A stretch of DNA of 64,000 bases from Puccinia triticina (GCF_026914185.1 NC_070564.1:4526001-4590000); one strand, 5' to 3'; shown: positions 22,115 through 33,165, counted from the stretch's first letter. Program-made: numbers and translations. Notes: generated from the sequence alone by a model not told the origin.

Positions 22115-23203
22115 AGAACATTTGGCCTCTCAATAGCCAGATCTTGTTTTCATCTGTGCTGCCTAAATTTTTTCCTCTGCATCTTATCAACAGTATCTTA
22201 CCCCAGTTTACAGAATGTATTGATGAGTTAAATTAGATTGCCTCAAGTTTTTTTCTATCTTGTACTGCTCAGATCTATCACACATTATCAAGATGGTTTG
22301 TATTTCTTTGCTTCTTATCCATCTACATTGAGCTACATTACAAATCTATCAATATCAATCATATTACTGGGTTTTTTTCTTGCTGATCCGAAGGGCTTTG
22401 ATAGGCTGCAATATAAAAAGAAACTATCCATCTCCAAAAGGAGAATCAAAACGACATATTTTTCTTCATGTGACACCTCCAAGCTCTACGGTCATCATCT
22501 CCTCCTTCCCAGAGATGATCTCGTCGTTCGCGTGTTGAGAGCCGGCCAAGAAGGCATCAAGCCCGGAGCCTGCTGGCTGCCTGGAGGCAGAGTTGAGAGG
22601 GAAAGTGGTCGTACTCGCCGGGGTTGGAGGTATATTACCGGGAGAGCGGGGTGGGTGAGCTAAGCGGAGTAACCCTGGCCAAAGAGTGTGAGCTTTGTTG
22701 AGAGGAGCCGGGCTGCTACCAAGCGCGCGAACGGGGATGACTACGCTGCAAGGCGGAGATGAGTTGATCGTGTCTGTCGGCCGCTAGGGTGGGAAGTCAG
22801 CGTGCACTGGGCTGCTGGGGCGACCGCGTCAAACAGTCCGAAGTCAACGAACCCATTGGGAAAGCGTCCGGCTCGTCGTCCATCGTTGTATTGCTGGACC
22901 ATCAGTATTTGACATAGTCAAGTGCTCCAATCACGCTCTTAATGAGTTTTGCCTGACCGGGGGACCCATATATCCCCAGCTACAAGGCTGTTGAGCATCG
23001 AGACACCTGCAACATTCACTTTTTTTTTAAAAAAAAACCAACAAACATCAGATTGGTCCACTCAAGTGCCAGTCATGGTTTTTCAGTTATAAGAACTGGA
23101 TAACATAGCGGCCAGGGTCCACAAAGTGGACATATAAAAAACAAAACGCACAGACCTTGTTGTGCCATACGGACCACGGCCTACCAGGGTGATTTTGGAT
23201 TCC
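22115..23203. other. Intergenic, no gene recognised
   Basis: Short frames only (for example 22238-22663 plus, not family-like). An 8-T/9-A tract occurs at 23021-23038. It is the left flank of the large LTR element. Confidence 0.45.
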
Positions 23204-23207
23204 GCGG

Positions 23208-25049
23208 TGTGGTGGTCTAAATGGTAGTCAGCTTCAGATCCAAACTTCAAGATTAATCCTCAAGACCTCAAGACTTCCAATCTCTCAAGATTCACTCTGC
23301 AATACTCAAGACTCAGAGTTCATCTCCACCTCTCCTCATTTTCACCTCCTCAAGTCTTTTCCCTTCTCTCCTACTCCTTTCCCTTTCTTGGTCCTAACAC
23401 AGCTTGTGCTGTGGGTTTTATTCCTTGTCTTTGGTTTCTGATCTATTTCTTTTATTTTTCTGTTTGGTTTGTGTCATGTCTCTCTCATTTCCTATGCTGT
23501 GGTTTTCCCATTTTTCTACTCTATTTCTATCCTTCTGAGCTCTGTTGTGCTGTTCTGTTTTGATTCTGTTTTCTGTTTCCTTTTGTGTTCTTGTCTATTT
23601 GTGTTGTGTTGTGTGCGCGCACACGGCGCGCAAGGAGATGATGAAATGTATGTGACATGTTGTCTCCCTGAGTTCAAGTTCGCAGAACTTGGAGGAGGGG
23701 AGCGGTGTGGTGATCCAGATCTGTTGCGTGCAACAAAACTGTCAAAACCTCAACTTACAGCCTACAATACTAGCATATGATAGAATATCATTAGAGAAAT
23801 AGATTCTACATACAAACTTAACCCTAGTCACTCACTTCAACTACCCAGCTAGCTCTTTTAGTTTAGAAGTTAGTTACAATTATAGGTTTAGTACAGGCCA
23901 TACCCAGGTGGAAAGTCATATAAATCATAAAAGGCATGCATATATAGAAGAGTATAGTTAGATTTACTAGTTAGGCAGGCCTCCACTATTAGCTACAGAT
24001 CACCTCACGCAACCTGCGCGTTGGAAACTGCAGCGACTAGGCCTCCACTCAACAACTCAACAGATTTGTGCGGACCTTACATCGATGCATGCGGTCAGAA
24101 AGCCTCCACTTTGGCAGTACGTGCAACCAACCTAGGTGGACTTTGCCTTAAAAAGTACAAATCACACATGGTCATGCGGAACATCAGTTTAAGTTATGCA
24201 CCCCTGGCAGAAGGCAGTGCAATCCACAGGGTCACCACCAGCAGAAATGCCTCAAGTGCAGCCCTCACCAGCAAAAATAACTCAGGAAAGAATATATAAG
24301 GAGGCCCTCCTCCCACCATTTTTCCAGCATCACCCAGGCACCCCAGCTCAGTGGTCACCAGTCATCATTTTTGCCATCATCACGGAAGACACAGTCATCA
24401 TACATTAACATAGAAATCCCATACCACACTCCATCATCATTTCCCTCTGCTGAAACCATTAAAAACCCAACAAAACATATTCTCACTTGATTATATTCTT
24501 TTGCCCATCTTACCATATAGAGGTTGTATACGCACCTTGTACTTGTTAAAACTGATCTAGGTCTGATAGAGACTACTACATACAAGTTTTCTCCATCATA
24601 AAGTCACGCCACAACAATAAATAAATTTGTTGTCAGAATTCTGTGTAGTATAATAGAGGGGCAGGTCTTTCAAACCACCCGTAACAGTAGTATTACTTAG
24701 CTGGAATATCATATTGTTATTTCCCCCTCAAAGGACTGCCAACCCATCCCAAAGGAGTTCTCACAGCGGCATGGCATTCTGATCCGCCATCAAATCTTAT
24801 TGATCTCCAGAGTCCAGAGTCCGAGTCCAAGAATCCCCTTCCCTTTGACAAATCCCTCAACCATCTCAGAATCCTCAACAAAACCGCCGTCAAGAATCCA
24901 ATCCTTGGCGAACTCTCAAAACCACCCAACCACAAGCTATCAATTCGAATCCGCACGACTCCTTCTGGACCGATCCGAGAGGGCAGCCACCAGGCACCTT
25001 TTTCCCCTCCCAGCGCTGCCGCCGGCCTAGCACCGGACAGAGCTCCATA
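23208..25049 (+). repeat. 5' LTR, interrupted by a solo LTR
   Basis: Starts TGTGGTGGTCTAAATGG and ends GAGCTCCATA. Removing the 1060-bp insert and one copy of its GCGG duplication leaves exactly 778 bp, the length of the 3' LTR. It includes a pyrimidine-rich stretch (about 23330-23620) that fakes a hydrophobic ORF. Confidence 0.9.
23706..24765. mobile_element. Solo LTR nested in the 5' LTR
   Basis: 1060 bp beginning TGTGGTGATC and ending GTTCTCACA, flanked on both sides by GCGG (23702-23705, 24766-24769). The 3' LTR at 29450 gives the empty site. TG...CA ends, one promoter-like TATATAAG at 24293-24300 and no ORF point to a solo LTR of another family, inserted after the host element. With a 5-bp AGCGG reading the last base is ambiguous. 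Confidence 0.75.
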
Positions 25050-25051
25050 TT

Positions 25052-25075
25052 TGGTCCCCTGAGCCGGGATCGAAC
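25052..25075 (+). promoter_or_regulatory. Primer binding site of the gag-only LTR element
   Basis: TGGTCCCCTGAGCC followed by GGGATCGAACC starts two bases after the 5' LTR. This is the complement of a tRNA 3' end (T arm GGTTCGATCCC and terminal CCA), the standard primer arrangement. I cannot tell which tRNA. Confidence 0.75.
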
Positions 25076-25416
25076 CAGCGACCTCAAGATTTACAGTCTC
25101 GGCTGTGGTTTTGAGGCGTTTGGCGGTTGCAAATTTCCTTTACTTTGTCTTCTGATTTCTATACACTTGAATTCCGAGAATCCTAGCTGAACCCGCTTTG
25201 GTTTCCTTTCAAATCAATTCTTGAGCATTCACGACACGAGGTGCGGAGTCCTTTGAGGCGCCAACAGTGCCTCAGAGCACATCCAATCCATTCATTGCCG
25301 TCAATCTCGTTTCAGGATTTGGTCTAGTCCCCGTTCCAGGATCAAGACGTTTCCGGCTCTTGATCTTTCTTTCTTTTCTTTTTTAGGGTGTTCAGCAGCG
25401 GGGCATAGGAGTAGCA

Positions 25417-25498
25417 GAAGTAAGTCCCCTCCACTTAGTAGCACCTCCGAAGTCTACTACTTTTGTCAAAGCATCACTCTAGCCACTCTTGTGAGCCC
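25417..25498 (+). repeat. First of three dispersed 82-86-bp internal repeats
   Basis: Related copies are at 25417-25498, 27101-27186 and 28751-28833. Each starts (G/A)AAGTAAGT, has CACCTCCG or CGCCTCCG about 25 nt in, then GTCAAA, and ends GCCAC.CT.GTGAGC. The first precedes the ORF start; the others lie inside the ORF. The GTAAGT start resembles a splice donor. Confidence 0.6.
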
Positions 25499-25573
25499 CT
25501 TGGATCCGCGGTCTCCTCTTTAGGTCTTCTTTGGTTGAGTTTGGTCAAGGCGGACCATATCTTCCCAGCTCAG

Positions 25574-28500
25574 ATGGTTGAAATCATACCTCAAGATCAA
25601 GATCTCGCGTTTGACGGTACCAATGTCGAGGAATTTCTCAAATCTTATCAGACGGCGGCTCGAGCCGATGGAGCCTCGGAATATGATATGGCTCAGCAGA
25701 TTTGTTACTTCCTCCGCACGGAAGAACTGATGGATGTCGTCAAGACCCTGGACGGCTTCAAGGATTGTGATTGGAAGAGGCTCAAGGCATCTATGCTTTC
25801 TCACTGGGGACCGGCTGACACAGCGTGGTTGACAGTTCAGCATTTGGAAGACTTGATGCGGTACTGGTCGGTGAAGGAAGGGATCTCTCCCGCCGAAGAT
25901 TATCCTTACTTTTGCCTATCTTTTGAACCGATCTGCCGTTATCTACTTCGGGATGAAGATATTGATGAAGGAGAAATTCAACAACTCGGATATCGAGCTT
26001 TTTGTTTGGCTTATTGGCTCTCTTTGCTCCGCTCCTCTAGTTCATCGGAGGTGATCGATCGACCGGCAATAACAAATCGGACTACTCATTTGGAGCCACC
26101 TTCAACTCGGTTTGCGGACGGCTTGCCCAAGACATCTCTGGAACTCAATACAGGAGATTGGGACACAGAGTCGGATTCCTCTGATGAGTCAACTGAAGAG
26201 CCGAGTCGCGCCTTTTCCCAGCCCCCACAACCGTTGAATGCAAGTTGCGGAAGCCGCCAACCATTTGGTCCTCCCGCCTTTGTCGCATCCAAGCCTCTTG
26301 CTAGAGCTGAACATGAAGAGAGATGTACGGGCGTCGAGTCGGAGGTTTTTGATCCATTGAATGAAGGGCCGAGTCACGCGGACGCTGCCAGAGAATTTCC
26401 TGAAGATTCCGAGTCCTTTGAATCTCTTCAGGCTCTGCGCGCTGTTGAAGATCTTACGCCGACGGTCTGCTACAAGCTCCCCGATCTTCTTTGTGCATCT
26501 CTTCCTCCGGGTCTTAGCCCTGTCAAGGAGCCCCTGGGCGCAATCCAGGATTCAGAAAAAGATCTGCCCGATGATCCCAAGCCGTTCAAGCGATCAACTG
26601 AAGAGTCAAGTCATCCTGAAGCCATTCAGTTGGAATCAAGATCATTGCCGGAGCCTTCTGATCGATTGCCTGTCAAGCCCAAGACCTCTCTACTGGACCC
26701 AATGCTGTGGCCCGCGAATCTGGCACGCAAAATTGAAATCCAATCTGATCCCCCTCAAAGTCAACATGAAAGTCAAGGGTCGTTGAATGTTCTTCCTGTG
26801 CCTTCTCCCGTTCCACATGGTGAGGCTGATCCTGGACTTGCATGGAGTCGAACTGGAGTAGGCTCCAATCAAATCCCGACATCCGAAGATCGTCTCCGCA
26901 ACGAGGGTAAACTACTACCTCTTCAATTCGAGCGAGGACAAGGAGTCTGCGGGAAAATCTCTGGATGTATTGGACCAATCGTCGAATTCAGGATAGGTTC
27001 TACGGGCGTCAAGATTTCGGCGGCAACGTTCTCCAGCTCTGCCAATTGTTTTCATCCGAACGGTTTCAAAATTTTTGTTCTGGTGGAGGCTGAGAGACTG
27101 AAAGTAAGTTCTCTCCTTAGTATGCGCCTCCGGGTAGATGCCCATCTTCTTGTCAAAACCCTACCTTCTGCCACTCTCGTGAGCCATACTCGGTCGCCCT
27201 TTTGCCTTCTCAGTTTTGTTGCATTACGGCCGACAATTACCGATCATCAGAGAAGGACAGCGCGGTTTGCTGGTCGTCGAATCAAGAACGGGCCGGAAGC
27301 CACAGAAGACTGTCGAATGCCGCTCATCTCATCTCCTGGATGGACCCAAGGTCCAGATGTCCAGCCCTATTCAATTCAGGCTGTAGCTTCATCTCAAATT
27401 TCTGTTGAGGACATCGATTCCAGGGACTTCATTTTCCTTGTGGCCTCAAGAGGTGAGGTGGATCCTAGTTTCGCGCAGAGGCGAACAGGAGTAGGCCCTC
27501 ATTCGATTTTGTCCTCCTATGTCACTCCTACCAAGCACACGGCTCCACTTCCGACCAATCTCGGCGATGGGAATAAACTACCACCATCATCCCTGCCTCT
27601 TTCCGAAACGTTTCAGTCCGATCCCTCCCGAAGGCGGCATGAAAATCAAAACACTTGCGATATGCTTTCTGCGTCTTATCCTCCAGCTCTCGGCCCCTTC
27701 AAGGATCCCACTCGTACGGTCTCATGTGCCGAATGGGAAGAGATGAAAGCCGATCCCGAGCTTGTCAAGCTGGTAGCTGACAAGCCAAGTCAAGTGGAAA
27801 TTGCTTCGGCCGACCATATCTTGTCTAATCCTCTTGCTTCCCCGCTGGAAGTCTACCTCACTCGTTGGATCACACAGAATCGCCTCGATCATCTAGATGG
27901 CGCGCTTCAAACCACTCCTGATGTTGTAGCTCCAGGGAGCTCAGACTCTTTGCTGATACTAGCTGCGCCAGCCAAGAAGTGGTTTCAGAGCACAGAGATC
28001 AAAGAAGCCAATCTTTTTCCTGATACCATCAAAGCTTTAGTCAAGGCTCTAGATCACCAAACATTTCATCTTTTTGTTTCGCGAGTCTCTCTAGATTCAA
28101 AGGCCCAATCTTTCTTAAATCCTGCTTTATCATTGACTCAAAGGTCAAATCTTCAAGATGACTCAAACACAATTGGAAACGGCAGGCTCAACCATGCAAA
28201 TCATGACCTCTCATGGGAACGAATTGGCGATCCTCGTATAAATGGAATCAAGACGTTTCAGGATTCCGGCGCTGGCTTTTTGTTTCAAAATCATGTTTTG
28301 GTTCAATCTCGTCTCCGCAATGAGAATAAACTACGTTCCGCCTCTTGTCTCCGCAATGAGAATAAACTACGTTCTGCCTCTCGTCTCCGCAATGAGAATA
28401 AACTACGTTCCGCCTCTCGTCTCCGCAATGAGAATAAACTACGTTCCGCCTCTCGTCTCCGCAATGAGAATAAACTACGTTCCGACTCTCGTCTCCGCAA

Positions 28501-28933
28501 TGAGAATAAACTACCTTCCGACTCTCGTCTCCGCGACGAGAATAAACTAGTCTCTTCTTTGAAGACCCTCTGCGATGAGGTTAAACTAGGCTTGTCTGCA
28601 GAGACCCTCCGCAATGAGGCTAAACTTCCAAGCCTCCGCGACGAGGATAAACTAATGATCCTCCGCAATGAGGTGAAACTACCTCTCCCAAAAATAGGAA
28701 CTCGAGCGCAGGAGGAGGAGTTTAGTATGCCGCGGAGGAAAGAGGAACTAGAAGTAAGTTCTCTCCATGTGTGCACCTCCGGGCTAGATACCACTCTGTC
28801 AAAAAACCCTACGACCTGCCACACTTGTGAGCGCCCGGTGGGACCTTTGTTTTGTTTTCTTTATTGGTCCAGGTTTTCATCTACATCCTCAAGACTCAAG
28901 ACAGATGAAGAGCAGTCTAGGGACAGACTGTAA
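25574..28933 (+). CDS. Gag-like polyprotein with C-terminal repeats
   Basis: 1119 residues from the ATG at 25574 (MVEIIPQDQDLAFDGTNVEE) to the stop at 28931-28933. The first about 160 residues have the helical capsid look of Ty3-type retrotransposon Gag (FDGTNVEEFLKSYQTAAR, then FLRTEELMDVVKTL and DWKRLKASMLSHWG). The rest is a low-complexity, Ser/Pro/Glu-rich region with partly duplicated blocks (WSRTGVGSN versus RRTGVGPH) and, from about residue 913, tandem 12-residue repeats SRLRNENKLRSA. No zinc knuckle or enzyme motif is seen. The frame is open upstream to 25463 but without ATG. Keeping a 3.4-kb frame open suggests selection or recent spread. Confidence 0.7.
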   Translation: MVEIIPQDQDLAFDGTNVEEFLKSYQTAARADGASEYDMAQQICYFLRTEELMDVVKTLDGFKDCDWKRLKASMLSHWGPADTAWLTVQHLEDLMRYWSVKEGISPAEDYPYFCLSFEPICRYLLRDEDIDEGEIQQLGYRAFCLAYWLSLLRSSSSSEVIDRPAITNRTTHLEPPSTRFADGLPKTSLELNTGDWDTESDSSDESTEEPSRAFSQPPQPLNASCGSRQPFGPPAFVASKPLARAEHEERCTGVESEVFDPLNEGPSHADAAREFPEDSESFESLQALRAVEDLTPTVCYKLPDLLCASLPPGLSPVKEPLGAIQDSEKDLPDDPKPFKRSTEESSHPEAIQLESRSLPEPSDRLPVKPKTSLLDPMLWPANLARKIEIQSDPPQSQHESQGSLNVLPVPSPVPHGEADPGLAWSRTGVGSNQIPTSEDRLRNEGKLLPLQFERGQGVCGKISGCIGPIVEFRIGSTGVKISAATFSSSANCFHPNGFKIFVLVEAERLKVSSLLSMRLRVDAHLLVKTLPSATLVSHTRSPFCLLSFVALRPTITDHQRRTARFAGRRIKNGPEATEDCRMPLISSPGWTQGPDVQPYSIQAVASSQISVEDIDSRDFIFLVASRGEVDPSFAQRRTGVGPHSILSSYVTPTKHTAPLPTNLGDGNKLPPSSLPLSETFQSDPSRRRHENQNTCDMLSASYPPALGPFKDPTRTVSCAEWEEMKADPELVKLVADKPSQVEIASADHILSNPLASPLEVYLTRWITQNRLDHLDGALQTTPDVVAPGSSDSLLILAAPAKKWFQSTEIKEANLFPDTIKALVKALDHQTFHLFVSRVSLDSKAQSFLNPALSLTQRSNLQDDSNTIGNGRLNHANHDLSWERIGDPRINGIKTFQDSGAGFLFQNHVLVQSRLRNENKLRSASCLRNENKLRSASRLRNENKLRSASRLRNENKLRSASRLRNENKLRSDSRLRNENKLPSDSRLRDENKLVSSLKTLCDEVKLGLSAETLRNEAKLPSLRDEDKLMILRNEVKLPLPKIGTRAQEEEFSMPRRKEELEVSSLHVCTSGLDTTLSKNPTTCHTCERPVGPLFCFLYWSRFSSTSSRLKTDEEQSRDRL
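28312..28545 (+). repeat. 36-bp tandem repeat coding for a 12-residue motif
   Basis: Six to seven nearly perfect 36-bp units (CGTCTCCGCAATGAGAATAA plus 16 bp). They encode SRLRNENKLRSA and are followed to about 28690 by looser units (LRDENKL, LCDEVKL, LRNEAKL, LRNEVKL). The near identity of the first units shows recent expansion; the loose ones are an older layer. Confidence 0.9.
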
Positions 28934-28945
28934 GTGGTGGGTGGA

Positions 28946-29723
28946 TGTGGTGGTCTAAATGGTAGTCAGCTTCAGATCCAAACTTCAAGATTAATCCTCA
29001 AGACCTCAAGACTTCCAATCTCTCAAGATTCACTCTGCAATACTCAAGACTCAGAGTTCATCTCCACCTCTCCTCATTTTCACCTCCTCAATTCTTTTCC
29101 CTTCTCTCCTACTCCTTTCCCTTTCTTGGTCCTAACACAGCTTGTGCTGTGGGTTTTATTCCTTGTCTTTGGTTTCTGATCTATTTCTTTTATTTTTCTG
29201 TTTGGTTTGTGTCATGTCTCTCTCATTTCCTATGCTGTGGTTTTCCCATTTTTCTACTCTATTTCTATCCTTCTGAGCTCTGTTGTGCTGTTCTGTTTTG
29301 ATTCTGTTTTCTGTTTCCTTTTGTGTTCTTGTCTATTTGTGTTGTGTTGTGTGCGCGCGCACGGCGCGCAAGGAGATGATGAAATGTATGTGACATGTTG
29401 TCTCCCTGAGTTCAAGTTCGCAGAACTTGGAGGAGGGGAGCGGCATGGCATTCTGATCCGCCATCAAATCTTATTGATCTCCAGAGTCCAGAGTCCGAGT
29501 CCAAGAATCCCCTTCCCTTTGAGAAATCCCTCAACCATCTCAGAATCCTCAACAAAACCGCCGTCGAGAATCCAATCCTCGGCAAACTCTCAAAACCACC
29601 CAACCACAAGCTATCAATTTGAATCCGCACAACTCCTTCTGGACCGATCCGAGAGGGCAGCCACCAGGCACCTTTTTCCCCTCCCAGCGCTGCCGCCGGC
29701 CTAGCACCGGACGGAGCTCCATA
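28946..29723 (+). repeat. 3' LTR of gag-only element
   Basis: 778 bp, uninterrupted, same ends as the 5' LTR, followed by GCGG. It serves as the empty-site reference for the nested solo LTR. Confidence 0.9.
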
Positions 29724-29727
29724 GCGG

Positions 29728-30309
29728 CATAGCAATAAACCATGGTATGGTTGGTATTGATCCGTGGGGGCATTGGTAATCCATGTTGATTTGGGTGGTG
29801 TCGCTTGGAATAGGTGATATTGGGTGGGATTGATGATGGATATCGGGTGGGATGGATGATGGGTGCCGGCTCCTAACCGCACAGCTGCCTTCAGCCGGTC
29901 ATCCAATCACAGCGTGAGATTGATCCCCCCCGGAGCCTGTGTATGGCAGAAACCCGGGGATTAAACGGGTGCTGTGGCCTGCTGTGCACCAATTCTGGGC
30001 CCGAAGTCCATAACCTTACTATCCAAACATGCTTGAAAAGTCCAAGCATTAGTAAAAACACAATACATTTAATGTCGTCATTCCTGTTGCAAACCACATT
30101 CAAGGTTCCACTAGGTAATTATGAGCCCTCAAAATGTTGTCTGTCCTTTTCTCACTCAAGTCATAACATTATGACTTCAAGTCAGTTTCTCGTTGCGGAT
30201 CAGTCTATATTGCTGTGGATTTGTCTTTCTCTCTGAGTGTGTTATTGGATTTTCAAGTTTCTCTCTGATAAATCTTGTCATTTGGCCATATCCCAATTTT
30301 TCACTTGTT
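29728..30309. other. Intergenic, no gene recognised
   Basis: A GGGTGGGATTGATGATGGAT-like imperfect repeat spans about 29820-29870. No supported gene. Confidence 0.4.
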
Positions 30310-30313
30310 ATTA

Positions 30314-30564
30314 GGGGGGTTCATGTTAGCCTGATTTCAAAATCAGTCTAAAAACCTTGCTAAAAATTGATGTCTGCTCATGCAGGTCTATGCAATTAGG
30401 ATATTCTAGAAAATAAATAGAGTTCTCAGCAAGACCTCCCCTGTAAAGGCCTTGCTGAAGGGAATGCTTATGCAGTATTTTTTTTAAGTTTATGCAGGAA
30501 GGGTGCATGAGATTTGAAACCATCCGTGACCAGCAGCCAAAATCAGGCTAACGTGAACCCCCCC
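30314..30564. mobile_element. MITE with 24-bp terminal inverted repeats
   Basis: 251 bp starting GGGGGGTTCATGTTAGCC and ending with its near-perfect complement (GGCTAACGTGAACCCCCCC), one mismatch in the shared part. ATTA stands on both sides (30310-30313, 30565-30568). If the terminal A belongs to the element, the duplication is TTA, as in PIF/Harbinger. No coding capacity. Confidence 0.75.
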
Positions 30565-30568
30565 ATTA

Positions 30569-32296
30569 CTTCTATCGCTCTTGTCATCCAATCACCAAAA
30601 CCCAGTCCTCTGTTTTCATTTTGATAATTAATCTATGCAAGGACTAGCTAGTGGAGTGTACAGAAAGAAAGTCAAGTGAGAAACTGGTAGACTGTAGTAA
30701 TGGGCTGCTTGGTAGAAGCATATCTACATACAAGCATACAAAGACTACACACCAGCTTCACCATCTCAACACTTATAGAATATCTTTGCCTTCTGGGTGG
30801 GGGTGTCAGATGTGTTCCTTGATGGTAAATGTGCACTTATCTCTGTTGGCATTCAAATGATCTTTTGGCTTTGTGGGGGATGGGTGCGGAGAGATTTCAT
30901 CCTGGAGATGTGTGATTGGCACAATGGAACTGGCCACAGCCCTCTCATATTTTGGGCCAGATGATACATGGGGATCTGTGCAAGGTTGTCAAGCAAGAAT
31001 TGGAGGACATGTGGCTGCTTGCTTTGCACAAAAATCAAATGGGCAATCCCTTGGTCTTTTCATGTGTGCATTCATGTATCAAGAACCAATCAGAGGAAAA
31101 CCCTCCAGAGGGCCTTGTTGTATATGTTTATATTTGGGCCAATGATCTGGAAACAATACACATAGTATACTGTCTTTTTGTATGGTGTAGGACTTGAGAG
31201 ATGGATGGGTAATAGGGGGTTTCAAAGTTGAAATCAGATCGCACAGGACCTTGATCAGGTCCAATTTCCAGGAAAAAAAAATCACCGCCAAAAACACCAA
31301 CCTGGGCTCTACTCTGAAGTTTGAACGCCCCCAAACACAAGAATCTCCTGATCTTGCACCCATGAGTTCTCAACCTGCCAAAATTTGGGCACACATCCCT
31401 TTTGTCCCTTGCCCCTGGGGTCCTGGAAGGATGTTGATCTTGCCAGTTCCCTGTGTGAAACCTTTTTGGAATACCACATGTCACTGTCACTGTGTGTATG
31501 AGAAGCTTCCTCCAAATTGGAGAAGTATTCAAATAAATCTTGCTTCTACACAAGTACCAGTTTTACAGAGCAAAATGGTCCAAACATTGAAGAGAAATTT
31601 TCTGCCGGGAGAGTACTCCTTTCTCTGTTTGATTGCAATGAAAGTGTACTGTTAATGATATTCCACAAACTCATAATAATCTGCCAGGGCTTCATTGCCT
31701 AGATTCATCATACTATCTACATACCTGATTGAAGAATAATCAAAGAATTAATTTGACGACATTTAGCAGTCAAGGCAATGTCCTATTGATGATGCTTGAC
31801 ATTGTATTCTCAGATTTAGAATTGATGAGAAAATCCTAATAATACCTCCAATTAGGGGGGGGGGGCAAATTTATACATTAGGTACCTGATGTAATTTTTA
31901 CATTGAGAAACTTCCCATCAACATCTGAGGGCCTCCCAAAAGTAATCTGGAGCCCCAAAAGCTAGATTTCCCTGCAAAAATTTAGACTTTTTAGTCTATA
32001 TCCGCAACTATGAGGGTCCCAGATGTGACAGGAAGTCATTCATTGGTGCAGAACTGCATTAAGAGGTAATAGCTCCAGGTAGGGTTGTGGTAGCCTCAGA
32101 TTGTGCCTGATATAAGGTGTACAGCGGCGCAGCGGCCTTGGCCTCTAGTAAATAAATAAAAATACAAGTCTCAGTTGTAGCATGTTGGGCTGATCTGGAG
32201 CAAAAAAAAAGCTGTGGTATGAGTGATGTACAACAAAGAATATGTAAAGAGGCATGAAAAACACATTCTACTTGTGCCAGAATGGGGAGGTAAGGT
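30569..32296. other. Repeat-rich intergenic, no gene recognised
   Basis: Short overlapping frames at 30850-31700 resemble nothing I can name. A G tract occurs at 31856-31866. A CCTTGGCCTCTAGTAAATAA stretch near 32133-32160, ending in AATAAATAAAAATA, looks like the 3' tail of a SINE or LINE copy, but no head is seen. Confidence 0.4.
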
Positions 32297-32656
32297 CTAA
32301 GAGCAACTTCACTGAGGGTGCTATCTGAAATTCAGCTCTTAGAACAACAAATTCAAGGGCCACCCAGTGTTTTAGGAGCCTTGGGAGCTTAGGAGGTGCC
32401 AAACATAGCAATACCTGTGCTCACAAATAGCTCCCATGACACCTCAACTTTTTTTGACATGTCACCACCCCACACACGCACATGCGCACACCCCCAAACC
32501 CCCACCCACTGCCGCACTTGGGGCTTGGTGAAAGCCAAGTTTAGCTCTCAGGATAGCTCCCGCACAGTGGATGCCGCAGTAGGCCGCAGCAGCTTGGGAG
32601 CTAAACATGGCAAACGTTTAGCACCAAGGAAAGCTCCCGCGGTGGAGTTGCTCTAA
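32297..32656. mobile_element. MITE-like element with AGAGCAACT ends
   Basis: Left end TAAGAGCAACTTCACTG and right end complementary (GTGGAGTTGCTCTAA) form an approximately 17-bp imperfect inverted repeat enclosing 360 bp. The interior holds repeated AGCTCCCGC and GGAGCTAAA words. No target duplication was identified. Confidence 0.5.
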
Positions 32657-32679
32657 GTCCCTACTGACGGAGGCAACAC

Positions 32680-33091
32680 TGGGAAGTTATGCTATCCAGG
32701 TTGCTTGGATGTCATTTAGTTATCCAGTCCTATGTGGTGTGAAAAACAAAATAAATAGAATCTGTGGGTGTCAAAAGAAAGCTTGAATTTTGCTTAACAA
32801 GATGAGCCCTAAGTTTTTCCAAGAAACTCATGTTTTTCATGTTGAAATATCATTTTTGTGACCAAAAATTAGTTATCTGGGTAACTTAGGCTAGATAACT
32901 GATTTTTGATGACAAAAGTGATATTTAAAAATCAAAAAGATGAATTTCTTGGAAGAAATTAGGTCCCATCATGTTGGGAAACATTTAAGCTTTCTTGTGA
33001 CACCCACAGAGTCTATTTATGTTGTTTTTCACACCACTTAGGACTGGATAACTAAATGACATCCAAGCGACCTGGATAGCGTAACTTCCCA
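32680..33091. mobile_element. 412-bp foldback element with about 200-bp arms
   Basis: The left half, starting TGGGAAGTTATGCTATCC, is nearly the reverse complement of the right half, ending GGATAGCGTAACTTCCCA. Pairing runs through GATGTCATTTAGTTATCCAG, GTGTGAAAAACAA and AAGAAACTCAT to the centre near 32885. A transcript would form one long hairpin. The flanks carry a near-direct repeat (TGACGGAGGCA at 32665-32675 and 33096-33106). Confidence 0.75.
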
Positions 33092-33165
33092 CTGTTGACG
33101 GAGGCACACTTTGTGAGTTCAGCCTACCCCCCGGGGGGCCAAAGTCTTTATGGCCTTTGTTAAGT

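Larger units (their letters stand above)
23208..29723 (+). mobile_element. Gag-only LTR retrotransposon (LARD-like)
   Basis: Two LTRs of 778 bp each (the 5' copy is split by a later insertion) with GCGG on both outer flanks (23204-23207 and 29724-29727), read as a 4-bp target duplication. A tRNA 3'-end primer site follows the 5' LTR. The internal part (25050-28945) has a single long ORF and no protease, RT or integrase, so it must borrow enzymes from a relative, probably a Ty3-type element given the primer site. I count about nine differences between the LTRs, nearly 99% identity. Confidence 0.9.

Noticed and set aside
28312..28690. CRISPR-like array
   Set aside because: The 36-bp units are directly abutting, in frame and without unique spacers; the genome is eukaryotic.
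28303..28824. 173-codon minus-strand Arg/Ser/Leu-rich frame
   Set aside because: It is antisense to the 36-bp repeats of the gag-like ORF.
23469..29451. Hydrophobic 103-codon frame at 23469, repeated at 29207
   Set aside because: It lies in the pyrimidine-rich part of the 778-bp LTR, appears twice only because the LTR does, and its frame ends differ between the copies.
30850..31200. Possible Helitron helicase C terminus
   Set aside because: A few residues (KNQMGNPL) recalled the NKSQGQSL motif, but no second motif was found in any nearby frame.
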